A stretch of DNA of 18,371 nt from Schoenoplectus triqueter (lineage: Eukaryota; Streptophyta; Magnoliopsida; Poales; Cyperaceae). The position numbers and the translations under genes are program-made. The stretch lies in the NCBI GenBank assembly GCA_964058805.1, contig CAXKVV010002112.1:1-18371 (forward strand), written 5' to 3'. Below, piece by piece: positions 7,983 to 16,756 of the stretch (positions are counted from its first letter, which is position 1; each line of letters begins with the position of its first letter). The notes under the pieces are model-generated. The model was not told the origin of the DNA. It saw nothing but the letters and a program-made list of their open reading frames with translations, and did no database searches.

Positions 7983-8640
7983 TTTTTGTTGTCTCTCAAC
8001 GCCATATTCAGTTTCTTTTATCGAACAGGCTTGAGATTAGGCGTGATGTGCAACTTGTGCTCGGATATATCCCGAGGAATTTTGAACATGTTCAATGCAG
8101 ACCATGCAAAAATACTTTTCTCGAGCTGCACATTATACGATTTTATCAATGTTAACAGTTCTTCCTTTTTCGATTTTGACTTGCTCAACCTCGTCAGTTA
8201 ACTCGAAATTGGATTGTGACACTATAGCCTCGGGATCTTTGAGATCCAAAGACTAACCTTTACCAAATGGTTCACCTGATTACTTTTTCCGACACCATGA
8301 GGAGTGGAAAATTTTATTTTGAGGTGTGGAGAAGAGATGTAACGTCAATTTCGTTCAATGTCTTTCTATCTAAAATGACACTGTAGACAGAAAGAGCTAG
8401 CATTGACAATCGGAAAATTCATCATGACTGATGAAACAAGATGGAGCATCAAAATTAACTTGCATGTGCATTAAAACATCGGTTTGTTTGGAATCCTTGT
8501 GAAACCTACTAGAGGGGTATTTACATGTACGAGATGCATCAAATTGTATCTCATATTGACCAAAACATATACATGACATATGCCAACTTCCCGCATCAGT
8601 TAGGACTCGACGAACTTCGTATGCATTAATCTTCAATATC
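7983..8640 (-). pseudogene. Ty3/gypsy protease and start of reverse transcriptase, decayed
   Basis: Read from 8640 downwards, the minus strand gives AYEVRRVLTDAGS (about 8625-8585). This is the retropepsin active-site block, usually D-S/T-G, here DAG with the Ser/Thr lost. It is followed by HLKIKFSTPHGVGK (about 8330-8286), typical of the plant gypsy protease-RT linker, then LTDEVEQV near 8200, FAWSALNMFKIP (about 8112-8077), where family members read V-F-A-W-S-x-x-D-M, and HITPNLKPVR, followed by a stop and KKLNMALRDNKK at the border of insertion D. Frames change several times and stops interrupt it. The wording of these blocks suggests the Tat (Retand/Ogre-like) group. It lies downstream of the gag remnant, as expected, and cannot make a working enzyme. 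Confidence 0.85.
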
Positions 8641-8659
8641 TTCTTTATAGTAATCTCTT

Positions 8660-9253
8660 GCTGAAGCTGTTAATATTAGTGATCTATAATCAATTATGTA
8701 ATGATTATACTTAACTTATATATTATGATGATCATATATGATATATCATTTATTTTTTGAGTTTTTTATTATTTGCATATTGAATTGGACTCAAATGTGA
8801 AATGTGAAATGTGAAATATATGTATTAACTAATAATAACTCTAAAATATCCATAATCTGTTAATTATTTAGGAACAATAATTAATTAAGATTAGTTTATA
8901 AGTTGAGTGATGATTATATTTAACAGATCATGCGATAAGTGTTATCGGCTCAATTACACAAATAATATATTGGACATGTCATTGGACTTGATCTATAATA
9001 AAATATTATAATGATTATGTTTGTGTCATTAGTATTTTATTTACTTGCTAATTTTTACGTATGAGATGAGTGTTTTTCTTATACAAATAATTTATATTTG
9101 TGGATATTATTTAACGTTGTCTGTAATTGGCAACCATACATATTCTATCTCGATGAACGTTTTTGTATGAAAAAAAATACGAATTAAGAATATCGATATC
9201 CCTCACATTTATTGACATGAGCAATGATATCTAAATTGGACACATTTGTTGAT
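8660..9253. other. AT-rich DNA between gag and protease remnants
   Basis: No gypsy-like translation is seen on the minus strand here, although relatives have only a couple of hundred bases between the end of Gag and the protease. The stretch therefore looks like inserted or expanded DNA. A (gtgaaat)3 run lies at about 8796-8818. I could not find terminal inverted repeats. Confidence 0.45.
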
Positions 9254-9490
9254 ATAAGCGCTTACATCATCAACGCTGACAGAAACACTTACATCAGTAA
9301 AAGTCAAAATCAATTTTAATGTTTCTGCTAACATAAGCGCTTACACAATTGACGCTGACATAAGTGCTTACATCATAAAAAGTCAAAGTCAATTTGAATA
9401 CTTCTATTAATTTAAGCGTTTACATCATAAGTCAAAATCAATTCAGATACTCCCTCTTGCACCTCCTTAAAGAAGTCAAAATCGATTTGA
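9254..9490 (+). repeat. 79-bp tandem repeat, about 2.5 copies
   Basis: Copies begin at 9254 (ataagcgcttacatcat), 9333 (ataagcgcttacacaat) and, partially, 9412 (ttaagcgtttacatcat), exactly 79 bases apart. Within each unit the aagcgcttacatca block recurs in diverged form, and each unit includes aaaagtcaaaatcaattt. The tail (9429-9510) shows a shorter repeat of agtcaaaatc...ccacctcc about 45 bases apart. It lies between the gag and protease remnants. Confidence 0.8.
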
Positions 9491-9550
9491 ATTCTCCATC
9501 TTCCACCTCCTTGGTATGCCTATGTAAGAACTCTAAGGGTGGTGCTAAGA

Positions 9551-9569
9551 TGTGTGTGTGTGTGTGTGT
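9551..9569. repeat. (TG)n microsatellite
   Basis: An uninterrupted TG run of about nine units next to the 79-bp repeat region. Confidence 0.95.
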
Positions 9570-9619
9570 ATTTAAGGGAGATGAGTTCTGAAAAGGTTAT
9601 CAAATATTGAGTCCTCAAA

Positions 9620-11948
9620 ATTTAGAAGAGTTCTAAATTGAGGAGATCAAGACAAGCTGACATCGCACTTTCTAATAAGAGAAGGTGCTCGATGGTTTTG
9701 AGATGTGCCACAGTGGATACCAGTGTAGGGCTCCTCTCGTGGTGTCTTTGACGTTATTGCGCGCGTGTGTTGAAAGAGTCTACGTCAAGCCTCCCCGAAG
9801 ACTCACACATCAAAGATATGAATTTATATTTGGATAAGAAAGATTTAGTTTGATTTCAATTACACAATGATTCCTTTGGTACTTGATGAAAAAAATTAAA
9901 AATTTTGTATATGCTAAGTGCCATAAAATCTCTACATAAGCAATATTATGTTTTTCGATATTACAATGATTATCAGGATTGGTTGTCTTTCTTATCGGTT
10001 ATCTCGATCATCTTGATCATCACTTTCATAATTATCTTTTCTTGCGCCTTTCCTTATAGTATATATTGTGTCGAAGGTTTTTCAAAAAATTTAGCTCCTT
10101 TCTTCAGATAAATTTTATGATGAAACTTTTTATCCTTACCATTATAGCGATACTAGAACTTCTTAAAAAACTCGGGCTTGATATAGAAAATTAGGTCCCT
10201 CATCTTACCATCTTTTTGAAAATATCCCGCGATTGCAGACAAACTTCTATGAAATAACCCTTGGATCGATGAAATTGATAAAAGTTATTCTCATCTCGAA
10301 TCTCAAATATGCTAATGTTGAGAGGCTTAGGTAAGACAAACTTGTCTTTTAATAATTTTCAACAAATCATAATTTATTTTACCGAACTGAACATAAGAGT
10401 GAAGTGTGGCCTATATTCAAAATTCTCATTATAAGTGTTTTTATTATGGTCTTCATCATGAGAATCATTTCGCTAATCTCCTTTACGGTTGTCCCTCTTG
10501 GATGAATTGTATTTCCTTTTATCTCTCAAGGAGGGAGATCTCAGACCTCATCGATTGGGGTCAGTGTTCTATTCTTCTCTCATATATCCTCTGGAAAATG
10601 ATAAAAAATTATTATAGGTTCCACGGTGCTTTCGATAAGGATCATGCCTCAAACTGTCAGAACCACCATTCCATAAACCTCATTGAACATCAATCAAGAC
10701 AAACTCATTAGAATAATTCTCAATCTTGCGCATATTATTTTACAAATCTCTCAATATATGCTCTTATTTTTTCGTTAGGACCCTATCTTAAGTCGAGAAG
10801 TGTTTCAACTGTAATTCAAGATAATGATACTCAACAACCCTTGAGAAACATGTTAGAGAAATCATCAAAAAATTTAATTGAATATGATGAAAATAAATTA
10901 TACCATTCCCTTGCTTCTCATGATAAACATGCCGAGAAAACTCAACAAATAAAACCATTGCTAGTTTCCAACAAGCTTAATATTTCCCAAAAACAATGTA
11001 TAAAAGACTTAGGTCTTTCTAGTCATCACTTCCCTTAAAAGTCTCGAGGGAAGAAGGGATTTTTAGGTCATGCATTTTTAATTGGTACATTTCAGGTGTC
11101 AAAGATCCTTGAGTTGGTATAAATCATTGGGAAGTTGAAGGTTTTTCAAATCATGTCATTTGATGTTTAACTTTTTGTCAGATATTTTCTTCAATTTTCT
11201 CTATTATTAAAAGCACAATGTTGCTCTAATGGTGTGAAGGGTTTTGTACTGGTGAATTTACTTGAACTCGAGATAATACAAGAGCTTGAGAATGTTAAGA
11301 ATTCTCAGGTTCTTGTCGAGGTTGTCATTAGCAACCTCCTCAGGCACATATGGTTGGTGTTATAATAAAATATATCGAATATATCAAATTAGTCTGGGGT
11401 AGTAGTTGTTGTTGGTTTGTTGGAATTGGTTAGTATTGTGGAGTATGTGGGGTGGTAGGTAATATGAAAATGGTTGATTTTGTGGTACTGACTTTGGTGT
11501 CATTGGTAAATATTGATAATACTATGAATAGTAACCATTGGGATATGCATTTACCTCAGCATGGACTTGAATAGATGGAGTCTGATTCCATACTAAGTGA
11601 TGATAGGTCGTAAGGGTTGTTGAGTATGAGAGATGACCTCACTTATTATTGTAAAGGAATGATGGATCTAACCTGTTATTGATTTGTAGTAGGAGGCCTG
11701 ATATGCTGTTGTTGTTGAGTAATAGGTGATCTCTAAGAATGTTGCAAAGGATTTATAATGGCGTCAACACTATAATGAAGAGTATTTGAATAGGGATTGT
11801 TGTTGTTGATACAAGTGGGGTCGACAATAGCAGCCGAGGTGAAGAGATCTTGAGTTGTTGGGTTCTCAAAAACATTATTGTTAGGTCCATACTACTAGCT
11901 GAACCTACCTTTCACCCAAAAATACTCCTACTCAAGATTGTTGATCAT
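9620..11948 (-). pseudogene. Ty3/gypsy Gag remnant (Tat-like), multiply frameshifted
   Basis: Reading the minus strand from the ATG at 11948, motifs of plant gypsy Gag appear in the expected order but in changing frames with many stops. First is a Q/N/P/Y-rich stretch (about 11880-11340, for example NNVFENPTTQDLF). Then come LKIPS-LETFKGSDD (about 11075-11023; relatives have F-K-I-P-x-x-x-x-Y-D-G-x-x-D-P) and FLSFSRGYMREE (about 10611-10573; the R-A-x-K-Y-M-x-x-E-E block). RPHFTLM and LPKPLN follow (about 10415-10320; F-T-P-L-N-x ... W-P-x-P), then NNFYQFHRSKGYFIEVC (about 10290-10236; C-x-F-H-x-x-x-G-H-x-T-E-x-C with the first Cys and the His changed). Near 9815-9735 GGLT and NNVKDTTR match the G-G-x-x-x-x-S-x-x-x-R tail. 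Gag would form the particle; this copy cannot. It lies between a 5' LTR and a pol remnant on the same strand. Confidence 0.8.
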
Positions 11949-12010
11949 GTCCTCTTTTTTGAAAGGATTAAAAACAAAGAACTAACTTAACAAAGTTTTT
12001 CTAGTTTGAT

Positions 12011-12025
12011 TATAAGTTAGCACCA
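12011..12025 (-). promoter_or_regulatory. Putative primer-binding site of the gypsy element
   Basis: On the minus strand TGGTGCTAACTTATA begins immediately after the proposed LTR end. A TGG start directly after CA is the rule for tRNA-primed LTR elements, and related plant gypsy elements read TTGGTGCC or TTGGCGCC here. The site has diverged, and I cannot name the primer tRNA with certainty. Confidence 0.5.
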
Positions 12026-12520
12026 TGATGGATGATATGTTCTAGTCCAGGAGTCCATGTCATATTATGTAAAAAATAGAGTGTTTAATTGAGTGTTTGA
12101 ATGTGTGCGTAGATTGTGTATGAGAGCTACTCTGATATATATGCTCTTTGCACGTGTGAGAATGAAGATTCCCTTGTAAGTTCTTAACAAGACTTATATG
12201 GGGAAAGAGTCATAAAAAGAGCTCATTAATATGAATTAATTATGTTTTAAGAGTAAAATCATGACATTAACTGTGTAATATCATGTCTTCATTCATAAGT
12301 AACAACACCAAGATATAAAGAATTAATGACGACAACAGTCATATTCGAAATGAGTGTCGAGTAGTCCTCGAGCTTGGAAATATTTAGCTCGAAGACTATT
12401 CGAGATGAATCTTAGATAAATATAAACTTTATAAGCCCTAATTAATTAGTGTCTTGGAGATATAAGTGTTTAATCGTAATTAATAAATTAATTGAGTTTT
12501 GATGAACACGCCCTATCACA
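12026..12520 (-). mobile_element. Putative 5' LTR of the gypsy remnant
   Basis: On the minus strand a 495-base block begins TGTGATAGGGCG (12520) and ends ATCCATCA (12026), giving the TG...CA ends of an LTR, with the primer-binding site and gag following in order. TATA-like sites are visible on the minus strand at about 12198-12193 (TATAAG) and 12437-12418 (CTTATAAAG). The part after the first, with cacacattcaaacactc, resembles the R/U5 region of plant gypsy elements. The 3' partner LTR is not found in the window, so the ends and any target duplication cannot be confirmed by pairing. Confidence 0.6.
12355..12405. repeat. Hairpin-forming inverted repeat in the LTR
   Basis: The sequence tgtcgagtagtcctcgagct pairs with agctcgaagactattcgaga, with few mismatches, around an 11-base loop. 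It is in the upstream (U3-like) part of the proposed LTR and may be a protein-binding or structural site. Confidence 0.7.
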
Positions 12521-13050
12521 ACCCTCTTCGATTGCATTATATATGCACGTGCTTCTATGGACAATGTCACGGAAACAGATGGCATGAAATAGTAAGTAAT
12601 AACATATATATTGCAGCTGGGCATGGAAATTTTCTTATTAGTTAAATAACAGTTGTACAGCATGCGTATATAATTGCGTATAAATATTAAATCGGAATTA
12701 ATTGCATGTACATATTCACTATAATATTGTAGCAAATCATGTTTTTGTGAAAGTTATATGTCGTATAATATTTAACATGGGCATGGCTTTTCCGTGTCCC
12801 AAGCCTTAAATATTAGCTCTACGTGCTAACTCCTCCCTCATTTACTGCTATTAATTCTCCAGCTTCTAACGTCTCCCAGCATAGGCAGCAATAATAAGTT
12901 GATTTTACAGATTCAGACCTGGTACAACACTACACAGGCATATTTAATTTATCAATTTCTAAAGAATTAATTACAATGATTATGGGGGTGAAAATGATAT
13001 ATAGTAGTTAATTAATTGGGTCCAGAAGACGTGTTATGTACTTTTATAAA
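12521..13050. other. Intergenic DNA, no gene seen
   Basis: Mixed-composition DNA flanking the LTR. The 97-codon minus-strand frame at 12442-12735 crosses the LTR border and has no recognisable motif, so it is not called. I see no repeat structure here. Confidence 0.55.
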
Positions 13051-13054
13051 CAAT

Positions 13055-13124
13055 TTTGACCGAAATCCTTACTGTTCAAATTTTAAAATTTTTCTATGTT
13101 CGAAATGTTGATTTAGACAGCTAC

Positions 13125-13156
<32 letters not shown>

Positions 13157-13410
13157 CAAAATTTTAGAGCATATCATTTTTACCAATTTCTGGATTTTAT
13201 TATCATTTTTAATGATTTTCTAAAAATGACTCATATTCACATATAAATATTAATATTTTTCTATTATTTCTGGATTATTCTTTCAAAAATCATTAAAAAT
13301 AAAAATAAGATTTTAAACATGATAATAAGTTTGTATTAAAAAATCAGCTATCTAGATAAACATTTTGAACATCAAATTTTAAAATTTGAACCGTAAGCGT
13401 TTCGGCCAAA
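13055..13410. mobile_element. Foldback element F
   Basis: The left end tttgaccgaaatccttactg and following ttcaaattttaaaattt pair with the right end, whose reverse complement from 13410 reads tttggccgaaacgcttacgg and ttcaaattttaaaattt. Pairing continues through gttgatttagacagct on the left. The left arm carries an internal (TA)n tract (about 13130-13156). The centre has a further weak inverted pair around ttctggattttatt. It differs in sequence from families A, B, E and G. Confidence 0.7.
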
Positions 13411-13449
13411 GTGCGTATGAAAGAACAATAGACAAATCATACATATATA

Positions 13450-13789
13450 GTGAGGTGTGGTGTTTCGTGTCTGTATCTCAAATTTAAAAGTTCAAACTAT
13501 TGAACATGATCTGCATATTAAAATATTTTTGGAAATTAAATTTTATATTTTTTAAAAAAATATTTTGCTATTTTTTTTATGGGTGGAAAATCACTAGTAT
13601 TGGATGGTGCAAAAATCGTTAGATCAATAAATTTTCTATTCATCTAAAAAATATATAAAATTTGATTGCCAATTATATTTCAATATGAAGATCATGTTCA
13701 ATGGTTTGGATCAGTTATTTGGGCTTTTAAATTTGATATATGGACGTGAAGCAGGGATGTTTTGTGCTTTACGAAGCACCACAAGCCAC
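13450..13789. mobile_element. Foldback MITE E
   Basis: The left tip gtgaggtgtggtgtttcgtg (13450 on) is the inverse of the right tip, which in reverse complement from 13789 reads gtggcttgtggtgcttcgta. Pairing resumes after a gap with tcaaatttaaaag and with attgaacatgatctgcatat, because the left arm has lost a block that the right arm keeps (about 13745-13765). The right tip holds the near-palindrome gtgctttacgaagcac (13764-13779), the counterpart of GTGCTTTGCAAAGCAC in family B. The centre has gggtggaaaatcac and a ttggatggtgc segment like family B's ggttcatcc. The right border is (TA)n(GA)n shared with A2. Confidence 0.7.
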
Positions 13790-13810
13790 ATATATGCATA
13801 TATATATGTG

Positions 13811-13845
<35 letters not shown>
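13788..13845. repeat. (TA)n-(GA)n compound microsatellite
   Basis: An interrupted TA/TG run followed by about ten GA units. It forms the junction between E and A2. Confidence 0.95.
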
Positions 13846-14232
13846 TTATGCTACGGTTAGTCATGAAGTACAAAATAATTTTGTACTTCGCGTTGTATCT
13901 CTCATTTTTAAATTCAAAACACCGATTCAACCATTAAAAGTGTTCTACATATTAAAATATATTTGGAGACCAAATTTTATATTTTTAAGAAATTTATTTC
14001 TATTTTTTGAGGATCAGAAAATTATTCTTATTAAAAATCATAAATTCAATGCATTTTCATCCCCTAGAAAAAATAGAAAAAAAATCTAAAAAATATGAAA
14101 TTTGGCCTCCAAATATATTTTAATATGGAGAACACTTTTAATGGTTGAATCGGTGTTTTAAATTCAGATATGAGAGTTACGACGCGAAGTATAAAAATAT
14201 TTTGTATTTCACGACTAACCGTAGCATAACTC
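13826..14232. mobile_element. Foldback MITE A2
   Basis: This is a second copy of family A. The left arm begins at 13845 (gttatgctacggttagtcat); the right arm ends at about 14231, reading gttatgctacggttagtcgt in reverse complement. The arms are roughly 140 bases. A near-perfect palindrome with 12-base arms and a one-base centre sits in the left tip (13865-13889). The core matches A1 over its length, including ccattaaaagtgtt, tatatttggaga and gcattttcatcccctaga. The left border is (GA)n; the right border is (TA)n with no matching (TC)n, unlike A1. Confidence 0.8.
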
Positions 14233-14249
14233 TATATATATATATATAT
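14232..14249. repeat. (TA)n tract between A2 and G
   Basis: A short TA run that is the sole junction between two foldback elements. Confidence 0.9.
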
Positions 14250-14650
14250 GACATGAGGTGCTTTGCAAAGTAAAAAAATATTTTTGTTTTAGCGTGAGAT
14301 TTTATATCCTAACGGCTTAAATGATCAATCTAAATTGTTCAATATTTTTTTCATGTTAAAATCTAATGGGATATTAAATTTCATGATATTTTGAGTTTTC
14401 TAACTTTTTTTTAATTATTTTTAAAAACAATCATGTAATAAACTATTTTCTTAAGTTAAACAAGGTTGTTCTTAAAATTAATTAAAAAAATAGCTATAAA
14501 AGTAAAAAAAATCATAAAATTTAATATCCCATAAAATTTTGACATGAAAAAATTATTGAACAATTTAAATTGACCATTTGAATCATCAAGATGTGAAATC
14601 TCTTGTCGAAGCAAAAATATTTTTTTACTTTGCAAAGCACCATAATGCAT
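14250..14650. mobile_element. Foldback MITE G
   Basis: The arms are about 125 bases. The left arm has ggtgctttgcaaagtaaaaa (14258 on) and the right arm has the exact inverse, tttttactttgcaaagcacc. Both arms hold the palindrome ctttgcaaag (14261-14270 and 14628-14637), shared with family B, and the gatcaatctaaattgttcaa then aatctaatgggatatta blocks, also related to B. Two overlapping minus-strand frames across the right arm (14456-14754) are artefacts of the repeat. The borders are (TA)n on the left and a short (TC)n then (TA)n on the right. Confidence 0.8.
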
Positions 14651-14659
14651 CTCTCTCTC

Positions 14660-14691
<32 letters not shown>
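14650..14691. repeat. (TC)n-(TA)n compound microsatellite
   Basis: A short ctctctct run followed by about 15 TA units. It separates G from the half-element H. Confidence 0.95.
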
Positions 14692-14693
<2 letters not shown>

Positions 14694-14699
14694 AGGGAA

Positions 14700-14860
14700 T
14701 GAGGCTATAGTGCATTACAATACACGAATGCACCCCGTGCACTATGATCTCCATATCAAATCTACTAGCTAGCCGAATTTTATATTTTTTAATTTTTTTT
14801 CTTACTTTTTGAATGAAGAGAAAATCATCATCATTGGATGATTCAGAATTTTTATATCAC
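14700..14860 (+). mobile_element. Half-copy H of a B-related foldback element
   Basis: It starts gaggctatagtgcattacaa, matching the family B tip ggctatggtgctttgcaaag, and continues with gatctccatatcaaatctac and a centre with gaagagaaaatcatcatc and attggatgattcagaat, as in B. The pairing right arm is missing and ordinary AT-rich DNA follows about 14860, so this is a copy broken near its middle. Confidence 0.55.
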
Positions 14861-14869
14861 TTTCATACA

Positions 14870-15180
14870 TTATACATTTTAATTTCATGTTAATTATAAT
14901 TAGTCCCAGAATTGCACATCTTTTGTGTTAATTATAATTTGTCCCAGTATTAACAACTAATACTACGTCGTTAATACTAAAATGAATAGTGACTAAATAT
15001 CAAATAAATTAATAAGTTATACATTTTATCAAAGAATATATAAAACAAATAAATTTAATTTATTACTTCAAAATTTTTAACAAAACACATAAACATAATA
15101 AAATAAAATATGAAAGATATAATCATTGGTTCCGTTATCTATAGATGAATATAAATTAAATGTTGAACAAATTGGTACAT
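14870..15180. other. AT-rich DNA with a 38-bp duplication
   Basis: The block tgttaattataattagtccc (about 14889) recurs as tgttaattataatttgtccc (about 14927), 38 bases on. No gene or other structure is seen. Confidence 0.6.
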
Positions 15181-15182
15181 CT

Positions 15183-15440
15183 TTTTGAAAATGTTGCTAA
15201 ATTAAAACAATATAAATGTTAATGATTTAGATAGAATGTATATAAAATTTAAAATAATTTAGAGATTAATTAATCATCCATCACAGTGTTATTGAAAGTA
15301 CGTACTCGGCTGTTAAAATTCTAAGATCAGATGATGGGAGTCAAATTTATTTCAAAATGATTAAAATTTGATACATATTCTATCTAAACTATTATGCATA
15401 TCTATGATTTTGAATTTTTCATTTGAACAATATTTTTCAA
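15183..15440. repeat. Degenerate inverted repeat
   Basis: The sequence tttttgaaaatgttgctaaa then gatttagatagaatgtatat on the left is mirrored by a reverse complement reading ttttgaaaaatattgttcaa then gtttagatagaatatgtatc on the right, with gaps. It could be an old foldback element, but the ends are not defined. Confidence 0.4.
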
Positions 15441-15463
15441 AAAAAAAAGTATACTTTAACTCC

Positions 15464-15520
15464 ATAAGCATTGGATGTGTACTATAGGAGTTATAAGCTT
15501 TGGATGTGTACTATAGAGTT
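15464..15520 (+). repeat. Tandem duplication, unit 29 bp
   Basis: Two adjacent copies of ataagc(a/t)ttggatgtgtactatag(g)agtt, differing by one base and a one-base gap. Confidence 0.85.
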
Positions 15521-15577
15521 GCTCTATAAAAAATATAATATATAAGTCAATCTTACAACAACAATAATAATAATATT

Positions 15578-15695
15578 GTATTAGTTGTATTATATTTTTT
15601 ATAAACTATTCTGTATTATAGTATTAGTTGTATTATATTTTTTATAAACAATAATTGTTTATATTTTTTTTAATAAACGATTCTGTATTATATTC
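15578..15695 (+). repeat. Tandem repeat, unit 43 bp, about 2.5 copies
   Basis: The sequence gtattagttgtattatattt followed by tttataaac and a ttctgtattat block occurs at 15578 and again at 15621, with a diverged third partial copy from about 15659. Confidence 0.75.
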
Positions 15696-15955
15696 CTACC
15701 CCCTAGCTACCTAATTAATAAAATGATATAATGAAAATGTGACATACCTCCAAGTACCTGATAAATAAATAAAAATATATTATCCGAAGCTTATTGTGTT
15801 AACTAATATTAGTTTTTAATATTTAAATATAATTGCAGTTAATAAATAGGCAACGGCAGCATAAAAATCAGACCTCGGAAAATTATCACATTATGCAGGC
15901 AAGAGAAATGGACAGGCCATTTAATACAAGCATGCAGTACTGAGACCATGCATAT

Positions 15956-16294
15956 ACCATCCCTAGAGGTGGCAATCGGGCGGGTCGGGTCGGGTTCGGG
16001 TTCGGGTCGGGCGGGTCGGGTCAGTTTGACTTTCTGGAAGAAATCGGGTCGGGCCGGGCCGGGTCAGGGTCGGGTCGGGTCGGGTCAATTTACATGTTGT
16101 GTTTTTTCAGATCGTTGATAGATTTCGATTCGATTGAAGGCCATTTGATCTCGGGTCGGGTCGGGTCAGGTCGGGTTCGGGTCGGGTCGGGTCAGTTTGA
16201 CTTTCTTAAAAAATCGGGTCAGGTCGGGTTCGGGTCCGGGAGGGTCGGGCGGGTTTGTCGGGTCGGGTCGGGTTCTGCCACCTCTAACCATCCC
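15956..16294. mobile_element. hAT-like non-autonomous element K with 8-bp target duplication
   Basis: The element spans 15964-16286 (323 bases). The 11-base ends TAGAGGTGGCA and TGCCACCTCTA are perfect inverted repeats. The flanking 8-mers accatccc (15956-15963 and 16287-16294) are identical, which is the hAT-type target duplication length, and TAGxGGTGGCAA ends are familiar in plant hAT-type elements. The interior is made of gggtcggg and gggttcggg units on the plus strand throughout, so the ends are inverted but the body is not. A block with gggtcagtttgactttct occurs at 16018 and again at 16189, 171 bases apart, indicating an internal duplication. The 75-codon frame here is low-complexity and not a gene. 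The exact duplication suggests fairly recent insertion. Confidence 0.9.
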
Positions 16295-16756
16295 CCCACA
16301 CCAGGAGTGGATGCACACTAACCCGCGGGGGGGGGGGGCAGCGGCCCCCCTTTAATTTTGAAAAACAATGCTTTTCGGTAATACTTTCGATAGTTTGCTC
16401 CTCTGGAAAAGTTTTTTGCCCCCCCCCCCGGATTGTCTGATTAATTTTATTGAGAAAAAAATATTTAATATCATGTATAATGAAATAATTATGCAAAGAT
16501 ATCAAAATATAAAATTTTATAGACGAAAATTTTCTTCATCAACTTGATTATCTATTACTTTGAGCTTTATTTTATTGTTATTTTTAATATATAAAATGTT
16601 ATTATTCTAATAATTTTTTTATTAGGTAAGAATATATATTAAATTTTTATTATTTTATTTAGTACCCGATTAGTTAATAGATTTAAACCCGATAAACTAT
16701 TACAATCCGATATTTGCCCCCCTGACTAAAATCATGCATCCGCCCATGCCCCCCAC
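16294..16756 (-). mobile_element. hAT-like element J1, inverted relative of J2
   Basis: The element spans about 16302-16748. The ends CAGGAGTGGATGCA (left) and CATGGGCGGATGCA (right, reverse complement) agree at 11 of 14 positions. The flanking 8-mers ccccacac and ccccccac agree at 7 of 8, consistent with an aged hAT target duplication, though C-rich sequence weakens this. Read on the minus strand, the interior matches J2 across its whole visible length, for example agtaatagataatcaagttg, tttgatatctttgcataatt and caataaaattaatcagacaa. It contains a G12 run (16327-16338) and a C11 run (16419-16429). No transposase frame is visible. Confidence 0.7.

Noticed and set aside
9254..9490. Possible CRISPR-like array (regular 79-base spacing)
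   Set aside because: The full unit is repeated without unique spacers, copies are few and diverged, and the context is a plant retrotransposon remnant.
10406..11038. Plus-strand frames of 101 and 65 codons (10406-10711 and 10841-11038)
   Set aside because: They are antisense to the minus-strand Gag remnant, whose motifs fit the family; the plus-strand translations match nothing I recognise.
12026..12520. A matching 3' LTR for the gypsy element elsewhere in the window
   Set aside because: I looked for the TGTGATAGGG start, the 12355-12405 hairpin and the cacacattcaaacac stretch at lower coordinates and saw none, so the element is treated as truncated.
13685..14089. 134-codon plus-strand frame, the longest in the window
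   Set aside because: It runs across the right arm of E, a (TA)n(GA)n tract (giving YIYIY and RERERE) and the left half of A2, so it is a repeat artefact.
16094..16321. Gly/Arg/Val-rich frame resembling a glycine-rich protein
   Set aside because: It is simply the translation of gggtcggg units inside hAT-like element K and extends past its end.
16322..16430. G12 and C11 runs as sequencing or assembly errors
   Set aside because: J2 has gggggg-type runs at the equivalent place, so G-rich stretches there are a feature of the family; only their exact lengths are uncertain.
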